This document shows positions 1-8,358 of a stretch of DNA of 64,000 nucleotides, piece by piece (positions within the stretch are counted from its first letter, which is position 1; each line of letters starts with the position of its first letter). The notes under the pieces were generated by a model, which worked only from the letters and a program-made list of their open reading frames with translations, was not told where the DNA came from and ran no database searches. The stretch lies in contig NZ_LMEI01000001.1 in the NCBI RefSeq assembly GCF_001426585.1, forward strand, positions 237,164-301,163, given 5' to 3'. The DNA comes from Streptomyces sp. Root431 (GTDB taxonomy: Bacteria > Actinomycetota > Actinomycetes > Streptomycetales > Streptomycetaceae). Position numbers and translations under genes: made by a program.

Positions 1-789
1 GGCACGATGCTGTTCGGCGTACCGACGATGTACCACCGGATCGCGGACGCGCTCGGCGGGGACGCCGGCCTCGTGAAGGCGCTGGCGGGGGCGCGGCTCC
101 TCGTCTCGGGTTCGGCCGCGTTGCCGGTCCACGACCACGAGCGGATCACGGCGGCGACGGGCCGGACGGTCGTCGAGCGGTACGGCATGACCGAGACGCT
201 CATGAACACCAGCGTGCGGCCGGGCGGCGAGCCCCGGCCGGGGACGGTCGGGACGCCGCTCGCGGACGTCGGCCTGCGCCTGGTGGACGAGGACGGCTCC
301 GTCCTGAGCCCGCTCGACGGGGAGACCGTCGGCGAGGTGCAGGTCCGCGGCCCGAACCTCTTCTCCGGCTATCTGAACCGGCCGGACGCGACGGCGGCGG
401 CCTTCGACGGCGACTGGTTCCGCACCGGCGACATGGCGGTCCGCGAGGCGGACGGCGCGGTGCGTCTGGTGGGCCGCAAGGCGACCGACCTCATCAAGAG
501 CGGCGGCTACAAGATCGGGGCGGGCGAGATCGAGAACGCGCTCCTCGACCACCCCGGCATCAGGGAGGCCGCCGTCACCGGAGAGCCGGACCCGGACCTC
601 GGCGAGCGGATCGTGGCCTGGGTGGTGGCGGAGGACGCCTCGGCGCCGCCGGCGGAGGCGGAGCTCGTCGACCACGTGGCGGGGCTGCTCGCCCCGCACA
701 AGCGGCCCCGGGTCGTGCGCTATCTCGACGCGCTCCCCCGCAACGACATGGGCAAGATCCTCAAGAAGGCGCTCCCCGCGGCTCGTTGA
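1..789 (+). CDS. Acyl-CoA ligase of the AMP-binding family, MatB-like (5' end outside window)
   Basis: This is the C-terminal 262 residues of an adenylate-forming ligase; the reading frame is open from base 1, so the start lies upstream. The signature YGMTE, the hinge-region GDWFRTGD, the GRKATDLIKSGGYKIGAGEIE block and the C-terminal LPRNDMGKILKK with the catalytic lysine are all visible. The DLIKSGGYKIGAGEIE and HKRPR segments resemble streptomycete malonyl-CoA synthetase (MatB), which makes malonyl- or methylmalonyl-CoA from the free acid, ATP and CoA; this substrate is inferred from resemblance. A strong terminator follows directly. A general medium-chain acyl-CoA ligase is the alternative. 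Confidence 0.85.
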   Translation, partial: GTMLFGVPTMYHRIADALGGDAGLVKALAGARLLVSGSAALPVHDHERITAATGRTVVERYGMTETLMNTSVRPGGEPRPGTVGTPLADVGLRLVDEDGSVLSPLDGETVGEVQVRGPNLFSGYLNRPDATAAAFDGDWFRTGDMAVREADGAVRLVGRKATDLIKSGGYKIGAGEIENALLDHPGIREAAVTGEPDPDLGERIVAWVVAEDASAPPAEAELVDHVAGLLAPHKRPRVVRYLDALPRNDMGKILKKALPAAR

Positions 790-793
790 ACAG

Positions 794-836
794 GCGTGAG
801 GCCGGGCCCCCGGCTCACCGGGGCCCGGCCTCACGC
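794..836. terminator. Bidirectional terminator hairpin
   Basis: A perfect 17-bp inverted repeat (794-810 with 820-836) closes a 9-nt loop between the convergent ligase and protease genes. There is no T-run, as is common in Streptomyces. Confidence 0.75.
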
Positions 837-894
837 GTCGAGGGGTGGCGCTCGCGGGTGTCCGGCGGATCACGGCCGGACACCCACGCGCGTC

Positions 895-940
895 ACTTCA
901 CGCCGAGCGCGCGGATTACTTCACGCCGAGCGCGCGGATC
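895..940. repeat. 23-bp tandem duplication across the protease stop codon
   Basis: Two adjacent copies (895-917 and 918-940) of a 23-bp unit are identical except the last base. The unit contains the 3' end of the protease gene. The duplication put a new TAA (916-918) at the junction, while the distal copy still carries the GTGAAGTGA-type ending. Confidence 0.85.
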
Positions 941-3900
941 AGCTCCTGCGTGACCGTGCCGCCCTGGTCGTCGCTCGCGCCCGCCCGCAGCGAGACGGAG
1001 GCCGCCCCGGACGGGATCCGCAGCTCACCGCTCCAGGAGGCGCCGCGCCACGAGGGCTTGAGGGCGACCTTCGTCCAGGTCTTGCCCTCGTCGTAGGAGA
1101 CGTCCAGGGTGCCGCCGGTGATCGTGCCGGTGCCGGCCGCGCCCTTCACGTACTCCGCGAAGGTCCGTACGGGCAGCTTGGAGCCGGCCCGGACGTCGCC
1201 GTCGAGGTCGGTGTCCACGTCGAAGCCGAGGTTGAGCATCGGCAGGTAGGTGGCCTTGTCGGCCGGGGTCTCGGCCGAGCGGAACGTCCACTCGGAGCGG
1301 CCCTTGGTCGCGAGCCGCCAGCGGGCCGGGTCGAGCGCGGTGTCGGTGACGACCTTGTAGGTCGCCTCCTGCGCCGGGGCGTCCCAGGCGTAGGCGCCGG
1401 AGCTCATCTTCCGGTCGACGCGGACGCCGTCGACGTACACCTCGGTGAACTGGGTCATCGAGTCGTCGCCCCACACGTTGCCGAAGCCGGTGTGGTCGGT
1501 GCCCGAGTCGCCCCAGCCGGGGGTGTTGAAGCGCAGGTCGTTGCCGGACCGCTGCTGGCCCCAGCCGAGGCCGGTGCCGAGCCACGGGTGCCAGACGGGG
1601 CCGAACCAGTCGAGGTCGACGCGGCTGCCGCCCTTGTACGACGGGGTGCCGCCGCGCTCCTCCAGGGAATCGCCGAGGTCGACGGACTCGTGCCAGCGCT
1701 GGCCGGTGCCGGTGGAGACGTACTCGGTGCGCTCGGTCGGGAAGGAGATCCACTCCTTGAAGCCGAAGCCGACCGGGAAGGTGTCGGTGATCGAGTAGCG
1801 GAACTCGCCGCCCAGTTCCTTGCGCTTGGTCGGCGCGTAGAAGGTGGAGCTGATGGTGGCCAGTTCGTCCTCGTCGGGACGGAAGACCAGGTCCTTGCCG
1901 ATGGCCCCGGGGTGCCCCTCGGAGAGGTCGTACGTGAACGGGGTGAAGCGGGTGCCGGTCAGCTCGACGCGCTTGCCGCGGGCCGCGCCGGCGGCGAGCC
2001 GCTGGGCGTCGGCGGTGTTGACGGTGGCGACGGCGAGCGGCCGGTCCTCGTAGTCGGCGGTGCCGAACCACTTCATCAGGCGGCCGGGCTGGTCGTCGGT
2101 GACGAACAGGGCCTTGGCGCCCGCGTCCTGGGCGGTCTGTGCGAGCTCCGTCGGGTCGGCGCCGGCGGTCAGCCGGACGAGGACGGCCTTGCCGGTGACG
2201 TTCTTGCCGGTGTACTCGGCGGGGGTGCCGGTGCCCGCGTCGACGAGGCCGAGGCGGTGGCCGCCCTCCAGGAGCGTGCCGCCGGCCTGCGGGGTGGCGC
2301 CGGAGAGACGGGTGCCGTCGACGCTCGCCTCAAGGAGCGGCTTGCCGAGGCGCCAGACGGTCCGGTACTCGAAGGTGCCGGTGGCGGGCTTGGCGGTGGG
2401 CGCCGCGAAGATCGAGTCGTACATCGGCGGGACCTGGACGGCGCCGCCGTAGGAGGCGCCGTTCGCCTCGCGGTCGAACTCCATGAGGAGCTGCCGGGTC
2501 TCGGTGCGCTTCTCGACCTCGGCGCGGATCTCGCGCAGCTGCCGCCCGTCGAGGGTGATCTCGCGGTCGCGGTCGAGGGTGATCTCCGGCGCGGTGAGGA
2601 AGCCGAGGCCGAGGGAGTCCTTGCCATGGGAGCCGCGCACGTCGAGGAAGGTGTCGACGGTGTACGTGCCGGGCTTGAGGCGCAGTTCGAGGGTGCCGGA
2701 CTCGCCGACCGCGGCCGGGAAGGGGTCCACGTCCTTCGTGAGCTGCTGGACGCCCAGGTGCGCGGCGGTGGGGGCGCCGTCGCGGTCCTTGACGTGGACG
2801 GTGAGGGTGTAGCGCTCCTCCTCCTTCACGAGGCCGAGCGCGGTGTGCGCGACGGGCGCGCCGCCCGCGGTGGCGGTGATCCGGCCGGAGGACTGGCCGA
2901 CGGGGGCCTTGGTGCCGTCGCCCGTGACGGTGGTGCTCGCGGAGCCGTGGGCGGGGACGGTGAGGGTGGTGTCGGCGAGGGCGGCGACCCCGGCCGGCAT
3001 GCCCTCGACGGCGAGGTTCAGCTCGACGGGGGCGTCGGAGGCGTTGGTGTACGTGACGGTCCTGGTGACCGGCTCGCTCTCCTCGTACGGCCAGGAGACG
3101 AAGCCGAGGTCGGCGGAGCCGGTGGCGGTGACGTTCGCGGAGATCGCCGCGGCCACGTCGACGCGGCCGGCGCCGAGGGCGTAGGCGGAGGCGTCGAGCG
3201 TCTTCGACGAGGACATCAGGGCGTTCTTGAGCTGCGCGCCGGTCCAGTCGGGGTGCTTCTCGGCGAGCAGCGCGGCGACGCCCGCGATGTGCGGGGTCGC
3301 CATCGACGTACCGCTCATGGAGGTGTAGAGGCCGCTGCCGGCGACGAGCTGGGAGCGGGCGGCGAGGATGTCCACGCCGGGCGCCGACAGGTCGGGCTTG
3401 AGGGCCTGGTCGCCGTAGCGGGGGCCCTGGCTCGTGAAGTAGGCGGCCTCGTCGGCGGAGTCGACGGCGCCGACGGTGAGCGCGGAGTCGGCGGCGCCGG
3501 GCGAGCCGATGGAGCCGGGGTAGCCGGAGTTTCCGGCGGCGATGACGAAGAGGGCGCCGGTCTCGGCGGTGAGGGTGTTGACGGCCTGGGCCATCGGGTC
3601 GGTGCCGTCGCTGGGTTCGCGGGAGCCGAGGCTCATCGACACGACCTTCGCGTCGATGTCCTTGGCGGCCCACTCCATGCCGGCGATGATCTGCGACTCG
3701 CTGCCGGAGCCCTCGTCGCTGAGGACCTTGCCGACGGCGAGGGTGGCGCCGGGGGCGACGCCCTTCTCCTTGCCGTCGGAGCCCGCGCCGCTGCCGCCGA
3801 CGGTGGAGGCGACGTGCGTGCCGTGGCCGTTGCGGTCGGCGACCTCCTGGCCCTCGATGAAGGACCTCGTCTCGGCGACCCGGCCGCCGAGGTCGGGGTG

Positions 3901-4617
3901 GGCGAGGTCGGCGCCGGTGTCGAGGACGGCGACCTTGACGCCCTTGCCGGTGAGCCCGGCCTCCCAGGCCTTCGGGGTGCCGATCTGGGCGTTGGACTCG
4001 GCCATGGCGGCCTCGACCCTGCCGTCGAGCCAGACCTTGGCGGGGGCGGCGGCGCGGGCGTTCGGGGTCGTCGCGGCCTGCTGGGCGGTGAAGCCCTGCC
4101 AGAAGGCGGCCGGGTCGGTGGCCGTGACGGCGGCGCCGCCGATGCTGGGCAGCGGGCGGACGGTCTCGGCGCCGCGCGGGGTGGAGGCGGCTGCCCGGGC
4201 GCCCTTGGCTCCGTACGTGACGATCAGCGGCAGTTCGCCGGTGACGCCCTGTTCGACGAGGCCGGTGACGTCGAAGAGGCGCGGGTCGAGCGCGCCGGAG
4301 GCCAGGTAGGGGCGGGCCTCGTCGGGGATGACGGTGACCCGGCCGTTCGCGATCTGGCTGCGTATCGCGCCGGTGGCGCCCTTGGCCCGGTCGACGGTGA
4401 CGGTCTGCTTGCCGCCGCCGAGGTCGGTGAGGGTGACGCGGTCTCCGGTGACGAGGGTGACGGTGCTGCTCGTCGCGGACGCCTTGAAGGTGTCCGGCAC
4501 TGCGGAGGCGGTGTTCCCGGCGGCGGCGGTCTGCCCGGCCGAGAGCATCACGAGGGAGACACCGGCGGCGAGCAGCCCGGCCCTCCCTCTGGCGAAGGGG
4601 GTGATCCTCGACGTCAT
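916..4617 (-). CDS. Secreted S8 (subtilisin-family) serine peptidase
   Basis: The protein has 1233 residues with a Sec-type signal peptide (about residues 1-33, ending TAAAG). The catalytic residues are D233 (VLDTGAD), H265 (GHGTHVA), the oxyanion N363 (AAGNSG) and S438 (GTSMATPHIAG). A prodomain precedes the catalytic domain and a protease-associated-like insert lies near residues 790-880. A long beta-rich C-terminal region follows. The multidomain size is typical of large streptomycete extracellular subtilisins that degrade proteins or peptides for nutrition. The ATG at 4617 is preceded by a GAGGAG ribosome binding site. The gene is monocistronic and convergent with the upstream ligase; its substrate is unknown. 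Confidence 0.93.
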   Translation of the reverse strand: MTSRITPFARGRAGLLAAGVSLVMLSAGQTAAAGNTASAVPDTFKASATSSTVTLVTGDRVTLTDLGGGKQTVTVDRAKGATGAIRSQIANGRVTVIPDEARPYLASGALDPRLFDVTGLVEQGVTGELPLIVTYGAKGARAAASTPRGAETVRPLPSIGGAAVTATDPAAFWQGFTAQQAATTPNARAAAPAKVWLDGRVEAAMAESNAQIGTPKAWEAGLTGKGVKVAVLDTGADLAHPDLGGRVAETRSFIEGQEVADRNGHGTHVASTVGGSGAGSDGKEKGVAPGATLAVGKVLSDEGSGSESQIIAGMEWAAKDIDAKVVSMSLGSREPSDGTDPMAQAVNTLTAETGALFVIAAGNSGYPGSIGSPGAADSALTVGAVDSADEAAYFTSQGPRYGDQALKPDLSAPGVDILAARSQLVAGSGLYTSMSGTSMATPHIAGVAALLAEKHPDWTGAQLKNALMSSSKTLDASAYALGAGRVDVAAAISANVTATGSADLGFVSWPYEESEPVTRTVTYTNASDAPVELNLAVEGMPAGVAALADTTLTVPAHGSASTTVTGDGTKAPVGQSSGRITATAGGAPVAHTALGLVKEEERYTLTVHVKDRDGAPTAAHLGVQQLTKDVDPFPAAVGESGTLELRLKPGTYTVDTFLDVRGSHGKDSLGLGFLTAPEITLDRDREITLDGRQLREIRAEVEKRTETRQLLMEFDREANGASYGGAVQVPPMYDSIFAAPTAKPATGTFEYRTVWRLGKPLLEASVDGTRLSGATPQAGGTLLEGGHRLGLVDAGTGTPAEYTGKNVTGKAVLVRLTAGADPTELAQTAQDAGAKALFVTDDQPGRLMKWFGTADYEDRPLAVATVNTADAQRLAAGAARGKRVELTGTRFTPFTYDLSEGHPGAIGKDLVFRPDEDELATISSTFYAPTKRKELGGEFRYSITDTFPVGFGFKEWISFPTERTEYVSTGTGQRWHESVDLGDSLEERGGTPSYKGGSRVDLDWFGPVWHPWLGTGLGWGQQRSGNDLRFNTPGWGDSGTDHTGFGNVWGDDSMTQFTEVYVDGVRVDRKMSSGAYAWDAPAQEATYKVVTDTALDPARWRLATKGRSEWTFRSAETPADKATYLPMLNLGFDVDTDLDGDVRAGSKLPVRTFAEYVKGAAGTGTITGGTLDVSYDEGKTWTKVALKPSWRGASWSGELRIPSGAASVSLRAGASDDQGGTVTQELIRALGVK

Positions 4618-4783
4618 CGACGAAACTCCTCGCGGACCCGGGGTCGGGGGTGTTTTCCGGGTGCCGCGAGGAGTCTTGGCCTGTGGGGCGGGAGTTGACC
4701 CCGTTCACTGCTGGCGGTTATGTGCCGTGGCGGCCAACCGCCAGGTCAGGACGGTGGCTTCGGGGTGAAACCCGCCCGGAGCC

Positions 4784-6046
4784 TCACGGAGTGGGGTCGA
4801 GTGCGTCGTACCGGCGGAAACGGCGCCCGTAGAGGGCCAGGAGGCCGACGGCGAGGACACAGGCGATCCCGCCGCCCGTGATGGCGACGGCCGGGGAGGT
4901 CAGGTCGGCCACGGAGCCCGCGAGGAAGTCGCCGAGCCGGGGCCCGCCGGCGACGACCACGATGAAGACGCCCTGGAGCCGACCGCGCATCTCGTCGGGC
5001 GCGGCGACCTGCATCATCGTGTTCCGGAAGATCATCGAGACGGTGTCGGAGTAGCCGGCGAGGGCGAGCAGGAGCAGCCCCAGCCAGAGGTTCCGGGTCA
5101 GCCCGAAGACGGCGATGGCCGTGCCCCAGCAGGCGACGGCGATGAGGATCGCCTGCCCGTGGTGGCGGATGCGGCCCTGCCAGCCGGACAGGACGCCGCC
5201 GAGGAGCGCCCCGAACGCGGGCGCCGCGACGAGGAGTCCGGCGGTCTTCGCGTCCCCGCCGTACCAGAGGACGGCGACGGCCGGGAACAGCGCGCGGGGG
5301 TGGGCGAGGATCATCGCGCAGAAGTCGGAGAAGAACGTCATGCGCAGGTTGGGGCGGGTGGCGAGGAAGCGCAGCCCGTCGAGGACGGACGCCCGCTTGC
5401 TCCCCTTCCGGTCCGGGAGCATCGACGGCAGCCGCCACATCGCGTAGAGGCTCGCGGAGAAGGCGAGGGCGTCGACGAGGTACGCCGTCTGGTAGCCGGC
5501 GACGCCGACGATCAGGCCGCCGAGGCTCGGCCCGACGAGCGTGCCGAAGGTCATGACCATCGAGTTGAGCGCGTTGGCGGCGCGCAGCTGCTCGGGCGGC
5601 AGGAGCCGGGGAATCATCGAGGTGCGGGCGGGCGAGTTGAGCGCGGCGCACACGGACTGGAGCGCGACGATCCCGTACAGGAACCAGACGCGGTGGAAGC
5701 CGGCGAACGCGGCGCCCGCGAGGGCGATCGACAGGACGGCGGAGCCGAGGGCGCTGGCGAGGCCGAGCTTGCGGCGGTCGACGGTGTCGGCGACGGCGCC
5801 GCCGTACAGCCCGAAGACGACGAGCGGGACGAGGGAGAACAGCCCGACGAGCCCGACGGAGAAGGGCGAGCGGGTGATCTCGTACACCTGGAGGGAGACG
5901 GCGAGGGCGGTCATGCCCTGGCCGACCCAGGAGACGGTGCTCCCGAACCAGAGGCGACGGTAGTCGGCGGAGGTCCGCAGCGGGGTGAGGTCGGCGAAGA
6001 CCCGGCGGCGGGTGGTTTCGTCCTGTGGCTTCTCGGTGGTGGTCAC
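4784..6046 (-). CDS. MFS transporter, EntS/MFS_3 type
   Basis: This 420-residue protein has about twelve hydrophobic segments and the hallmark WFGSTVSWVGQGMTALAV start, the GGAVADTVDRRKLG loop (motif A type) and NALNSMVMTFGTLVGPSLGG. It resembles the enterobactin-exporter (EntS-like) branch of major facilitator drug or siderophore exporters. The GTG start overlaps the stop of the upstream GNAT gene by 4 bp, so the two are translationally coupled. No substrate can be assigned from the context. Confidence 0.88.
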   Translation of the reverse strand: MTTTEKPQDETTRRRVFADLTPLRTSADYRRLWFGSTVSWVGQGMTALAVSLQVYEITRSPFSVGLVGLFSLVPLVVFGLYGGAVADTVDRRKLGLASALGSAVLSIALAGAAFAGFHRVWFLYGIVALQSVCAALNSPARTSMIPRLLPPEQLRAANALNSMVMTFGTLVGPSLGGLIVGVAGYQTAYLVDALAFSASLYAMWRLPSMLPDRKGSKRASVLDGLRFLATRPNLRMTFFSDFCAMILAHPRALFPAVAVLWYGGDAKTAGLLVAAPAFGALLGGVLSGWQGRIRHHGQAILIAVACWGTAIAVFGLTRNLWLGLLLLALAGYSDTVSMIFRNTMMQVAAPDEMRGRLQGVFIVVVAGGPRLGDFLAGSVADLTSPAVAITGGGIACVLAVGLLALYGRRFRRYDALDPTP

Positions 6047-6489
6047 GCGACGTCGTACCGCAGCTCGGGGCGGGCCCAGTGGATCCGTCCGGCGGGCGGG
6101 AGGACGCCGGTCCTGACGGCGCCGGTGCGCAGGTAGAACTCTTCGGCGGGCGGGTGCGCGACGACCCGCACGGCGGCGAGTCCGGCGGCCCTGGCCTGCG
6201 CGGTCATGTGCTCCATGAGCAGCCGGCCGATGCCGAGGCCCTGGGCGGAGTCGGCGACGAAGGCGAGGTCGAGCTCGGCCTCGCCGAGGAGGAGGGCGTA
6301 GAAGCCGAGCACGCGGTCGTTCTCGTCGACGGCGACGAAGACGGGGTGGTGCTCGATGTACGCCCCGCCGACCTGGTACCCCTCGACCATGGCGGCGTAG
6401 TCGCCCCGATAGGCGGCGGAGGTCCGGACGAGCCGGGTGAGCCGCTTGGAGTCGTCGGCGGTGGCGCGCCGGATGGTGATGTCGGGCAT
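6043..6489 (-). CDS. GNAT family N-acetyltransferase
   Basis: The protein has 148 residues and covers a full GNAT fold. The acetyl-CoA binding motif A is visible as LDLAFVADSAQGLGIGRLL (QGLGIG pyrophosphate loop), and the typical FYLRTGAVRTG beta-bulge segment lies near the C terminus. It is the first gene of a two-gene operon with the MFS transporter and overlaps it by 4 bp, so acetylation and export of the same small molecule is a reasonable but unproven idea. Confidence 0.9.
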   Translation of the reverse strand: MPDITIRRATADDSKRLTRLVRTSAAYRGDYAAMVEGYQVGGAYIEHHPVFVAVDENDRVLGFYALLLGEAELDLAFVADSAQGLGIGRLLMEHMTAQARAAGLAAVRVVAHPPAEEFYLRTGAVRTGVLPPAGRIHWARPELRYDVA

Positions 6490-6639
6490 GGGGCGAGTAT
6501 AGGGACGTAGGCGGTTGTTACTCCTTACAGTTTGGTGAACGTGCGGGCGGGGGGCTGCCTCGGCGCGCGTGACGCTCCCCGCTTGCCCGTCGCTCCCCCG
6601 CTCGCGTGTCGTTCCCCCGCTTCCGTGGTGTCCTCAGCC

Positions 6640-6894
6640 TCCGTGGGCCGCCTCGCTCACGGCGGTGGCGTGCGGGAGGCTCCCGCCGTGGGCGAAGGCC
6701 GTGGCGAAGGCGGCTTCGCCGGCCGCCCACGAGAGCCTCGGCGCGGCGCTCTCCCTGACCGACGAGCGCCTGATCGCCCAGGCCCGGGAGGCGTTCACCA
6801 CGGCCCTGCACTCGACCTCGGCGCTAGCGCGGCCTTCGCCCTGGTGACGGCGGTCGCGGTCCTCGCCCTCCTGCGGGGCGTCCCCCGCACATGA
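6640..6894 (+). pseudogene. Decayed C-terminal remnant of a DHA2-type MFS exporter
   Basis: In one forward frame, residues such as ESLGAALSLTDERLIAQARE and EAFTTALHSTSALA (about 6707-6830) match the last periplasmic loop and helix of EmrB/QacA-like exporters. The final helix (AFALVTAVAVLALLRGVPRT) continues only in another frame, from about 6822 to the stop at 6894. The frames are broken and no N-terminal part is present, so this is a remnant. It lies beside a biosynthetic cluster that otherwise lacks an exporter. Confidence 0.65.
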
Positions 6895-6915
6895 GTTCCC
6901 CCGCAGCAGCACATG

Positions 6916-6957
6916 ACGGGCCCGGCCGGTCGGCATCAGCCGCTCGGCCGGGCCCGT
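6916..6957 (-). terminator. Terminator of the acyltransferase gene
   Basis: A perfect 13-bp inverted repeat (6916-6928 with 6945-6957) lies immediately after the stop of the acyltransferase gene, with a 16-nt loop. Confidence 0.7.
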
Positions 6958-8310
6958 TCAGCGCGCCCCCGCCGCAGCCGCGCCCCGCGCGAACTCGCCT
7001 TCCTCCGCACGCTGTTCGAGCTCCGCGAGGGCCGCATGCCAGGCCTCGGGCAGCCGGTCGGCGGCGGCGAGGGCGGTGTCGGTCGTGAACGTGACGTGGA
7101 GGCGGCGGCGGTGCGTGACCCAGGCGACGAAGAGCGGCTGCCCCGGGACCATGACGGGCAGGGCGTACACCCCGGAGGCGGGGACGCCGTCGAAGCCGAG
7201 GGGCCGCCGGATCCGCAGGTCGGCGACGCCGACCGGGGTGTACCGGGCGTCGATGCTGCGGGTGAGCGCCAACCTGCCGACCCGGTAAGGGAGTCGGCGC
7301 AGGATCACGCGGTGGGCATCGGCCAGCCGGGCGAGCCGGGTGTAGTCGAGCGCCCGCCCGACGCGGTCGAGCCGTCGGCGGGGGTCGGGGTCGCCGCAGG
7401 GCAGGTCGATCCCGGCGACGGCGACGCGGTTGCCGAGGAGCGGCAGGGGGTCGTCGGGGTCGCGGACGCCGATCGCGAGGTTCGTGCGCAGATCGTGGCC
7501 GTGTCCGGGGCGGCCCGGCTTCCAGGCGTCCGGGTGCCAGGCGCGCAGCGCCTCGGTCGTCAGCGCCAGGCAGAGCTGCGGGACGGTGGCCCCGGTGAGG
7601 CGGCCGAGTGCGTGGAGCCGGGCCGTGTCGACGTCGGCGACGGTCGTGGCGTAGGCCTGGGAGGGCGGGGCGTCGAGGGCCGGCCACCAGGTGACGCGGC
7701 GCGGGGGCCGGAGTTCGGGCAGGACGGCGGCCCAGGGCACGGGCCGGGGCGGCCGGAAGGAGAGGGCACGCGGGCGCGGAGCCTCCTCGGGGCCGAGGAG
7801 GCGCTCCAGCGTCGCGACGGCGGCGGCGCCGTCCTGGAAGGCGTGGTGGGCGCGGTAGCAGAGCCCGTATCCGCCGCCGACCCGGTGGACGAGCCAGAGC
7901 CCCCACAAGGGCCGGTCGCGCGGGAGGGGTTGCCGCAGGAGCTCGGCGAGGACCGCCGCCGGGTCGGTGGAGCCGGGTAGCTCGTACAGGTGACGCTCGG
8001 GGTCGAAGCGGGGGTCGGGCTCCCAGTGCGGCCGCCCGGTGCGCCCGGCCAACCGGTGGGCGAGCTCGGGGATGCGGGCGATGCGCGCCCTCAGGTGCTC
8101 CAACAGCCGACCCCTGGAGGGTGGTTCGCCCTCCAGGGTGACGAGCCCGCCGAGGTGGAGCGCGGAGTCCGTGGCGTGGAGCGCCGCCACGTCGAGGGAG
8201 AGCCGGTCGAGCACCGAGAGCGGAACGGCCCCGGGAGGCCGGGGAGATGACCGGAGAGACGATCCGGCGGAGGGCCGGACGGTGGAGAGCACAGGATCTG
8301 AAGATCGCAC
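6958..8310 (-). CDS. WS/DGAT-type O-acyltransferase
   Basis: The 450-residue protein belongs to the wax ester synthase/diacylglycerol acyltransferase family, which moves an acyl group from CoA (or a carrier protein) to an alcohol. The active-site motif HHxxxDG is intact as HHAFQDG (H155-G161), followed by the usual second half with NRVAVAGIDLP and a C-terminal FTTDTAL segment. The annotated GTG start at 8310 has no clear ribosome binding site, and the family homology begins near residue 30, so a start at an internal GTG (for example 8214) is possible. It diverges from the P450 operon and could acylate the product of that pathway; making storage lipid is the alternative. Confidence 0.8.
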   Translation of the reverse strand: MRSSDPVLSTVRPSAGSSLRSSPRPPGAVPLSVLDRLSLDVAALHATDSALHLGGLVTLEGEPPSRGRLLEHLRARIARIPELAHRLAGRTGRPHWEPDPRFDPERHLYELPGSTDPAAVLAELLRQPLPRDRPLWGLWLVHRVGGGYGLCYRAHHAFQDGAAAVATLERLLGPEEAPRPRALSFRPPRPVPWAAVLPELRPPRRVTWWPALDAPPSQAYATTVADVDTARLHALGRLTGATVPQLCLALTTEALRAWHPDAWKPGRPGHGHDLRTNLAIGVRDPDDPLPLLGNRVAVAGIDLPCGDPDPRRRLDRVGRALDYTRLARLADAHRVILRRLPYRVGRLALTRSIDARYTPVGVADLRIRRPLGFDGVPASGVYALPVMVPGQPLFVAWVTHRRRLHVTFTTDTALAAADRLPEAWHAALAELEQRAEEGEFARGAAAAGAR

Positions 8311-8358
8311 GGACCGCTACGATACGTCATCATGCAATCGCAATGCGTGACGGATGGC
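8311..8358. promoter_or_regulatory. Divergent promoter region of the terpene/acyl cluster
   Basis: Only about 20-50 bp separate the divergent acyltransferase and P450 genes, depending on which starts are used. A TACGAT hexamer at 8318-8323 resembles a -10 box, and ACGATACGT is nearly dyad-symmetric. No -35 box is convincing. I infer a shared control region; the details are uncertain. Confidence 0.35.

Noticed and set aside
796..4698. Very long open frame of 1300 codons on the plus strand opposite the protease
   Set aside because: It is the antisense shadow of the protease gene; its Gly/Val/Arg/Asp-rich composition is typical of GC-rich mirror frames.
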